Of a DNA stretch of 64,000 nt, positions 59,440 through 64,000 are shown in pieces. Both the position numbers and the translations under genes were made by a program. Origin of the DNA: Streptomyces shenzhenensis (GTDB taxonomy: Bacteria > Actinomycetota > Actinomycetes > Streptomycetales > Streptomycetaceae); NCBI RefSeq assembly GCF_021462265.1, contig NZ_JAJONF010000018.1:1-64000 (forward strand), written 5' to 3'. Numbering within the stretch: the first letter of the stretch is position 1; the number at the start of each line of letters is the position of its first letter. Under the pieces are notes generated by a model that did no database searches, was not told the DNA's origin, and worked only from the letters and a program-made list of their open reading frames with translations.

Positions 59440-60774
59440 TCAGGTGAGCGTCAGGGTCAGGACCCCGGAGTACGACCCCGGAGGGGTGAACGCCGGTACG
59501 TCCAGGGAGAGCCCGGCGTCGACCGTGAACTCACCGCCGGTGAGCGTGCCGTCCGGCGTCGAGGCGAGGGTCGCCCCGGAGCTGCCGACGGTGCCCGCCG
59601 AACCGGCCGCACAGGTGCTGGGGCTGCCGGACTTGGTGGCACAGCTCGGCGTCCAGCTCAGCTTCCCGGCGTCGATCTTGGCGCCGGGACCGGTGAAGTC
59701 GGTGACCTTGCCGGTGAGCGACCAGCCGGCCGGTCCGCCGCGGAAGTCCTTGACGGTGACGGTCTGCAGGTTGCCCGTGGACGCCCCGCCCTGCCCGAAG
59801 TCGACCGCCGACAGCGCGACGGAGTCCCCGGCCTGGGACATGGACAGGGTTCCCGCCTTGACCGTGGTCGTCAGCTTCTGGCTCCCGTCCGGCACCGGCG
59901 TGGTGTCGTTGACGACATAGGCGGCCGGCCCGGCCCCCGCGTCGGCGCTCCACGCGCTGCCCTCGTACGCCACGACCCCCGTCGTCGTCTTGTCGTTGAC
60001 GACGAGGGGCGCGCTGAACGAGCCGTCGGAGCCCGCGGTGGCCGTCGCCGTGTCGGCGGTCTGCGTGCTGCCGGACCGCCCGGCCAGCGTCACGGTGGCC
60101 CCCGGCGTGAAGTTCTGCCCGCTGACGGTCACGCTGTCACCGGGGTTCCCGGAGGCCTTGTCGAGACTGATGGCACGGTTGTTGACCGGGGTGGTCGAGG
60201 TCGCCGTGACGGTCTGCGACACCGGGGCGGGCGGGTTGGTGACCGTGCAGGGGGTGTCCAGCTCCAGGATGTAGCTGGTGTGGATGTTGTAGTCGGCGGG
60301 CGAGAGCGTGATGGCGCCCGGTGAGGTGACCGTGAACGTCCCGGTCATGGAGAACGACGGGAAGGTCCCGTACCCGGGCACCGGATCGTTCTTCTTCGGC
60401 CCGGTCACCGTGACGTCCCCGGTCTGCGCGCCGCCCAGCGCCACCTTCCCGGTCGGCGTCATGATGTCGGCCGGCAGGGCGAGGGCGGTGGGGTTGTTGG
60501 CGGCGGGCGTGACCACGGTGTAGGTCACGGTGACCGTGTCGCCGACCTTGGGGCTGGTGTTGTCCACCGAGATGTTGGCGGTGGTGGTGCCGTCGATTGG
60601 CGGCAGGCCCGCGACGGCGGGCGGGATGCAGTGCGTGGCGAAGTCGACGTTCGTCCCGGCTGCACCGGCCGGACAGGCCAGCGCGCCACCCGCCGTTACC
60701 GCGAGCGCGGTCGCCCCGAACAGTGAGATCCAGCGCCACCGTCGGGATCTTCGTGATCCTGGGGGTGAACCCAT
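59440..60774 (-). CDS. WxL-like secreted surface protein
   Basis: This is a 444-residue secreted protein. The signal peptide (ISLFGATALAVTAGGALACP around 16-35) is followed by beta-sandwich repeats rich in Thr, Val, Gly and Pro (VGDTVTVTYTVVTPAANNP; SGNPGDSVTVSGQNFTPGATV resembling an Ig/TIG-like module). The C-terminal domain has a W-x-L motif (GWSLTGKVTDF near 343-353), and ends in PPGSYSGVLTLTLT, like the end of WxL domains though the second W is lost. It is probably held on the peptidoglycan with the DUF916-like protein downstream. GGAGGGGG precedes ATG 60774. Confidence 0.75.
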   Translation of the reverse strand: MGSPPGSRRSRRWRWISLFGATALAVTAGGALACPAGAAGTNVDFATHCIPPAVAGLPPIDGTTTANISVDNTSPKVGDTVTVTYTVVTPAANNPTALALPADIMTPTGKVALGGAQTGDVTVTGPKKNDPVPGYGTFPSFSMTGTFTVTSPGAITLSPADYNIHTSYILELDTPCTVTNPPAPVSQTVTATSTTPVNNRAISLDKASGNPGDSVTVSGQNFTPGATVTLAGRSGSTQTADTATATAGSDGSFSAPLVVNDKTTTGVVAYEGSAWSADAGAGPAAYVVNDTTPVPDGSQKLTTTVKAGTLSMSQAGDSVALSAVDFGQGGASTGNLQTVTVKDFRGGPAGWSLTGKVTDFTGPGAKIDAGKLSWTPSCATKSGSPSTCAAGSAGTVGSSGATLASTPDGTLTGGEFTVDAGLSLDVPAFTPPGSYSGVLTLTLT

Positions 60775-60865
60775 GTGTGCCCCCCTCCTGAGGGATGCGG
60801 GCGCAGCGGCTCCTCTGCGCCGACAGGGGGCCATTGATGTGGAGGGCGCGTGAGAAGTCAATGGA

Positions 60866-60907
60866 GATGCCGCAGAAACCTGACGGTTCATCAGGTTCTG
60901 CGGCATC
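60866..60907. terminator. Hairpin between secreted-locus genes
   Basis: GATGCCGCAGAAACCTGA (60866-60883) pairs with TCAGGTTCTGCGGCATC (60891-60907) with one bulged A and a 7-base loop. It lies between the small secreted gene and the WxL-like gene and may reduce read-through into the latter. Confidence 0.65.
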
Positions 60908-60929
60908 CGGAACGAACCCGTGGGCGGGC

Positions 60930-61397
60930 TCAGAAGACGAACGGGCCCGGGGACTGGGCGGCGCTGGACGTACAGGTGACGGTGACGCCGAAGATGACCA
61001 TCTTCAGCGAGCCGCCGTGGAAGTCGAGGGTGTCGCCGGAGGCCACGGTGCCGGGGAGCGGGCCGACGGTGACGTTGTCGCCGGAGGCCATGGCCGGGTT
61101 GACGGTGCCGCTGAACACGACGTTGCTGCCGGCCGAGTTGGCCATCGTCAGCGTGGAGGCGATGGAGTTCGCCGACAGGGCGAGCGGGGCCTTGATGGCG
61201 CTGGAGGTGAGGGTGATGGTGGCGCTGGTGCCGCTCTGGGTGGCGGTGAGGGTGGCCGCGCCGCCGCCGAAGATGCCGCAGCTGGCGGTGACGGTGGCGG
61301 TGGTCGGGGTGACAGCGGCGGCCGAGGGTGCGAAGGCCAGCGCCGTGGCGGCGAGGGTTCCCGCCGCGAGTGCCGCACCGGTGGCTATTCGTTTCAT
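60930..61397 (-). CDS. Small secreted protein
   Basis: This is a 155-residue protein with a signal peptide (MKRIATGAALAAGTLAATAL, then AFAPSAAA). The mature part is Thr/Ser/Val-rich beta structure (VTASCGIFGGGAATLTATQS, then TITLTSSAIKAPLALSANSI) with two cysteines (ASCGIF and VTCTSS) that could form a disulphide. No family was recognised. It is the first gene of the minus-strand secreted locus, upstream of the WxL-like and DUF916-like genes, and could be the third component of that surface system. GGAAGGGAA lies upstream of ATG 61397. Confidence 0.7.
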   Translation of the reverse strand: MKRIATGAALAAGTLAATALAFAPSAAAVTPTTATVTASCGIFGGGAATLTATQSGTSATITLTSSAIKAPLALSANSIASTLTMANSAGSNVVFSGTVNPAMASGDNVTVGPLPGTVASGDTLDFHGGSLKMVIFGVTVTCTSSAAQSPGPFVF

Positions 61398-61853
61398 GGG
61401 GATCAGTTCCCTTCCCGTTGCGTGGGAATGCCATGTGGGGATGGTGACCCCGGTCCGGGTGGGTGCGGGCACACCGCGGGGCCGAATCTGACGGTCCGTC
61501 GGAACTTACGTGACCCATTGATGCGCGAGCGACACAGACCTACAAGGTTGAAATTTGGCCGAGTGCGGGGAGGGCCCCCGAACGGTGACGGGGCGGCTGC
61601 GGGAGGGTGTGGCGGCGGTGCCTGGGCGGCTGCGGGCGCGAGGGGGTACCCGCGCAGTTCCCCGCGCCCCTTCGGGTGGGACCAGCGCAGGCGCCCCAAA
61701 AGGGCGCGGGGAACTGCGCGACCAGCCACGACGGCGCCGCACCCGTCCCCCTCCTCCGCCCCCTCAGTCAACCCGCTCCCGCCCCTCCCCCGACGGAGTC
61801 AGAGAACGCCTCGCCCCTCAGCGCAGCGAGTCGGGTGGACGGGCGGGCAGAGA
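61398..61853. other. Gene-free region with large inverted repeat
   Basis: 456 bases between the secreted locus and the cytidine-deaminase-like gene. The part next to the small secreted gene (61480-61560) is the least GC-rich and probably holds its promoter. A long inverted-repeat element lies at 61651-61720. No gene was supported. Confidence 0.6.
61651..61720. repeat. Long inverted-repeat element
   Basis: CGCGCAGTTCCCCGCGCCC (61651-61669) and its perfect complement (61702-61720) frame a 32-base loop. The sequence GGGGAACTGCGCGACCAGCC is a common dispersed element in Streptomyces chromosomes, related to but distinct from the copies at 11553 and 35164. Confidence 0.75.
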
Positions 61854-62204
61854 TCAAACGGAGACAGTGAGCCGGACCTCCCCGTCCGCCCCCGCCAGCA
61901 GCACCGGCGTCCCCGGCCCCCCGAGATCCCGCACCGCGGCCAGGTCCTCAGCCGAAACCTCCTCGGCCCCCGACACCACCGCCGCCGCCTCCAGCGACTC
62001 CGCCCCCGACGCCACCGCCATCGCCACCGCCGTCCGCAGCGCGCTCAGCTTCAGCGAGGGCAGTTCCACGGTTCCCGCCACATACGTACGGCCCGTGGAG
62101 TCCCGTACGGCCGCCCCCTCGGGCACCTGGTTGCGGGCCCGGGCCGAGCGGGCCAGGACGACGATCTTGCGGTCCTCGGGGTCGAGCGCGTTGCTGTCGG
62201 TCAT
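61854..62204 (-). CDS. Cytidine-deaminase-like protein lacking the catalytic zinc site
   Basis: This is a 116-residue protein matching the length and order (near era, before MmcQ/CorC genes) of Streptomyces cytidine-deaminase-like proteins. Residues about 15-68 (VLARSARARNQVPEGAAVRD, then GRTYVAGTVELPSLKLSALR) resemble the deaminase fold. The catalytic HAE/CAE and PCxxC zinc motifs are missing, so it should be inactive as a deaminase and may be a binding or structural protein. ATG 62204 is the family start. Confidence 0.75.
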   Translation of the reverse strand: MTDSNALDPEDRKIVVLARSARARNQVPEGAAVRDSTGRTYVAGTVELPSLKLSALRTAVAMAVASGAESLEAAAVVSGAEEVSAEDLAAVRDLGGPGTPVLLAGADGEVRLTVSV

Positions 62205-62265
62205 GCCCCGAGCATACGAACTCCCCGCCCCGGCTCCGCTCTCCTCCCCCCTTCACCGGACGGAG

Positions 62266-62640
62266 TCAGCCGAGGGTCTGGACGATCTGACTCCGTACGC
62301 CGTCGTGCACCACCCGCCTCCGCGCACCGTTCACCGGCGGCAGGAACGGCCGCACATGCCCGCGAGGGCGGGGCGGCCGGGGGCGCGCGCGTCCCACGAG
62401 GACTGCCTGCGAGGCATAGCGACCTCTTCGACCTGGTTGCCGCCGCCGGCAGAAGGCGCGCGCGCTGCCCTCGCAGGCCTCGCCGAAGACCAGCTGCGAC
62501 TCGTCCCCGGCGACGTCGGCGAGTGTCTCGATACAGCCGCCGACCAGCCGGCCCTCGACCTCCACGTCCCCGCTCCCGTCGAGCCGTACGCGAAGGTCAC
62601 TGGGACGCAGCGGGCGCGGACCTGTGACGGGCAGTGGTCA
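62266..62640 (-). pseudogene. Decayed LD-carboxypeptidase (S66) remnant
   Basis: The frame ending at the stop 62266 contains pieces of an S66 LD-carboxypeptidase C-terminal half in the right order: SDLRVRLDGSGDVEVEGRLV with GGCIETLADVAG, then a FGEACEG block, a YASQAVLVGRARP strand and the terminal PPVNGARRR...SQIVQTLG. The N-terminal half with the catalytic serine is gone, intermediate segments are shortened, and an in-frame stop lies just upstream (62640-62638). Intact relatives are about 300-350 residues. This is best read as a gene eroded by deletions. Confidence 0.65.
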
Positions 62641-62684
62641 TACGGCACGTCCGACCCCGCGCCGGCCGCCCCGGGCAACCGGCT

Positions 62685-63044
62685 TCACGGCCGGTCCAGC
62701 CGCAGCCGCTCCGCTCTCGGCAGGCCGGCGACGACAAGGTCGTACGAGTCCTCGATCAGTTCTCTGACGAGCCGGTCGGGCAGGCCGCCGTCGACGGTCA
62801 CGGTGTTCCAGTGCCGCTTGTTCATGTGGTACCCCGGCGCGATCAGCCCCTCGTGGTCGGTGCGGAGCCGCACCGCGTCGTCGGGGTCGCACTTGAGGTT
62901 GACCTTGAGGGGCTCCGCGGCCGTCCAGCTCAGCGCGAACATCTTGCCGAGCACCTTGAAGACCGAGACGTCCGGGCTGAACGGGAAGTCCTCCTCGGCC
63001 GCGTTGAAGGAGAGGCAGAAGGCGCGGAGCTGGTCCGGGGTCAC
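62685..63044 (-). CDS. MmcQ/YjbR family protein
   Basis: This is a 119-residue protein of the MmcQ/YjbR fold. It begins TPDQLRAFCLSFNAAEEDFP and continues VSVFKVLGKMFALSWTAAEP, then LRTDHEGLIAPGYHMNKRHW (about 79-98), the family's DNA/ligand-binding-like block. The fold resembles CyaY and double-wing DNA-binding proteins; the true function is unknown. Its GTG start (63044) overlaps the stop of the upstream CBS-domain gene (GTGA), so the two are coupled, an arrangement common in this genus. Confidence 0.85.
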   Translation of the reverse strand: MTPDQLRAFCLSFNAAEEDFPFSPDVSVFKVLGKMFALSWTAAEPLKVNLKCDPDDAVRLRTDHEGLIAPGYHMNKRHWNTVTVDGGLPDRLVRELIEDSYDLVVAGLPRAERLRLDRP

Positions 63045-64000
63045 TCGGGATCGCCCTCCGTGGCGTCGGGCACCGGCACCGGCTCCACCAGCACCGTCAC
63101 GATCTTGTTGCGGCGGCCCGCGGCGGACTCGGCGGTCAGCGCCAGCCTGCGCCCGTCGGGGAGTTCGACCTGGGCGGAGGCACCGGCGATCGGCACCCTG
63201 CCGAGGGCTTTCGCGAGCAGTCCGCCCACCGTCTCCACGTCCTCGTCGTCGTACTCCTCCAGGCCGTACAGCTCGCCGAGGTCCGTGATGTCGAGGCGGG
63301 CGGTGACCCGGTAGCGGTCGTCGCCCAGAACGGTGACGGGCGGGAGCTCACGGTCGTACTCGTCGGTGATCTCGCCGACGATCTCCTCCAGGATGTCCTC
63401 GATGGTGACGATCCCGGCCGTGCCGCCGTACTCGTCGATGACGACGGCGACGTGGTTGCGCTCCTTCTGCATCTCGCGCAGCAGGTCACCGGCGTTCTTG
63501 GTGTCGGGCACGAAGAACGCGGGCCGCATCGCGGTGGAGACCAGGTCGGACTCGGCGTCCCGGCTGATGTGCGTCTTGCGGACCAGGTCCTTCAGATACA
63601 CGATGCCGACGATGTCGTCCTCGCTCTCCCCGGTGACGGGTATCCGGGAGAAACCGGAGCGGAGCGCGAGGGTGAGGGCCTGGCGGATGGTCTTGTACCG
63701 CTCGATGACGACGAGGTCCGTCCTCGGGACCATGACCTCGCGCACCAGCGTGTCGCCCAGTTCGAAGACCGAGTGCACCATCCGGCGCTCCTCGTCCTCG
63801 ATCAGGGACTCCTGCTCGGCGAGGTCGACCAGGGCACGCAGCTCGGCCTCGGAGGCGAACGGGCCGCGGCGGAAGCCCTTGCCGGGGGTGAGGGCGTTGC
63901 CGATGAGGATGAGGAGATACGGGACCGGGCCCATGATCCTGGCCAGCGGCAGCAGCACGTACGCGGCGGCCGTGGCCGTGTTCAGCGGGTGCTGGCGGCC
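63041..64000 (-). CDS. CBS/CorC-domain hemolysin-family membrane protein (partial)
   Basis: 320 codons of a larger gene are present; the N-terminal transmembrane DUF21 domain begins in the preceding sequence and is cut at the window edge. The visible part has the end of the membrane domain (ARIMGPVPYLLILIGNALTP), a CBS pair (from about VREVMVPRTDLVVIERYKTI to NHVAVVIDEYGGTAGIVTIE) and the CorC transporter-associated domain (VTARLDITDLGELYGLEEYD to the end). The family is linked to Mg2+/Co2+ export or regulation. No start codon is assigned. Its stop overlaps the MmcQ GTG. Confidence 0.93.
   Translation of the reverse strand, partial: GRQHPLNTATAAAYVLLPLARIMGPVPYLLILIGNALTPGKGFRRGPFASEAELRALVDLAEQESLIEDEERRMVHSVFELGDTLVREVMVPRTDLVVIERYKTIRQALTLALRSGFSRIPVTGESEDDIVGIVYLKDLVRKTHISRDAESDLVSTAMRPAFFVPDTKNAGDLLREMQKERNHVAVVIDEYGGTAGIVTIEDILEEIVGEITDEYDRELPPVTVLGDDRYRVTARLDITDLGELYGLEEYDDEDVETVGGLLAKALGRVPIAGASAQVELPDGRRLALTAESAAGRRNKIVTVLVEPVPVPDATEGDPE

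Noticed and set aside
1..64000. tRNA, rRNA, riboswitch and phage genes
   Set aside because: Looked for by eye; no tRNA cloverleaf, T-box, or phage/transposase coding sequence was recognised, though a covariance search was not possible.

Overview
The window is chromosomal DNA of a Streptomyces-type actinomycete. It has very high G+C throughout, frequent GTG starts, genes packed at ATGA/GTGA overlaps, and a gene set typical of the genus: ppdK, dus, glyS, znuACB-zur, uppS, recO, leuA, era, a SpoIIE-type PP2C phosphatase with GAF and ATPase domains, XRE/MmyB regulators and an ECF sigma factor. No tRNA, rRNA, CRISPR array, transposase or phage gene was recognised. The right end is cut inside a CBS/CorC-type gene.

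Layout. 1-3.6 kb: YCII protein, FMN-dependent alpha-hydroxy-acid oxidase/lactate monooxygenase, divergent rhomboid protease, and a small Tudor/SH3-like protein followed by an in-frame downstream ORF with no normal start. 3.6-11.6 kb: ppdK, then a ROK regulator divergent from two glycoside hydrolases (GH63-like and amylo-1,6-glucosidase-like). 11.7-22.3 kb: LtaS-like membrane sulfatase with a long acidic tail, dus, two DHA2-type MFS exporters, an XRE regulator and the SpoIIE/GAF/ATPase protein. 22.6-26.4 kb: zinc-finger-like small protein, TetR regulator, aldo/keto reductase with a clear operator, glyS. 26.5-32.4 kb: zinc uptake (znuA-znuC-znuB) with zur, a YcxB-like protein, uppS, and recO preceded by a small ORF that is a diverged copy of the recO start. 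32.5-42.1 kb: a minus-strand peptide-type ABC system with a DHDPS/NAL-family lyase, an ECF sigma factor with its coupled partner, and a secreted sialidase. 42.6-50.4 kb: TerB-like protein, leuA with a leucine leader peptide, a protealysin-like M4 protease with its emfourin-type inhibitor, and a GH1 beta-glucosidase coupled to a sugar MFS. 50.5-56.6 kb: XRE regulator, ABC exporter divergent from a two-component system, then era. 56.7-61.4 kb: ammonium transporter plus PII, and a three-gene secreted locus resembling Gram-positive WxL/DUF916 surface complexes. 61.8-64 kb: cytidine-deaminase-like protein, LD-carboxypeptidase remnant, MmcQ/YjbR protein and a CorC/HlyC-type CBS protein.

Working links. 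Zur probably represses znuACB through two boxes that overlap the znuA start. The ROK, TetR and XRE regulators sit next to their likely targets. The sialidase, dipeptide-family transporter and NAL/DHDPS lyase may form a sialic-acid or related sugar-acid scavenging set. The Amt-PII pair and the WxL-like locus lie between era and the deaminase-like gene and look like an accessory insertion in an otherwise housekeeping neighbourhood.

The most unusual items are: the recO-mimic leader ORF; a palindromic repeat element translated in frame inside an ABC ATPase; the WxL-like surface locus; the decayed LD-carboxypeptidase; and the in-frame ORF beyond the UAG of the Tudor-like gene. All assignments rest on reading motifs by eye; no database search was run.
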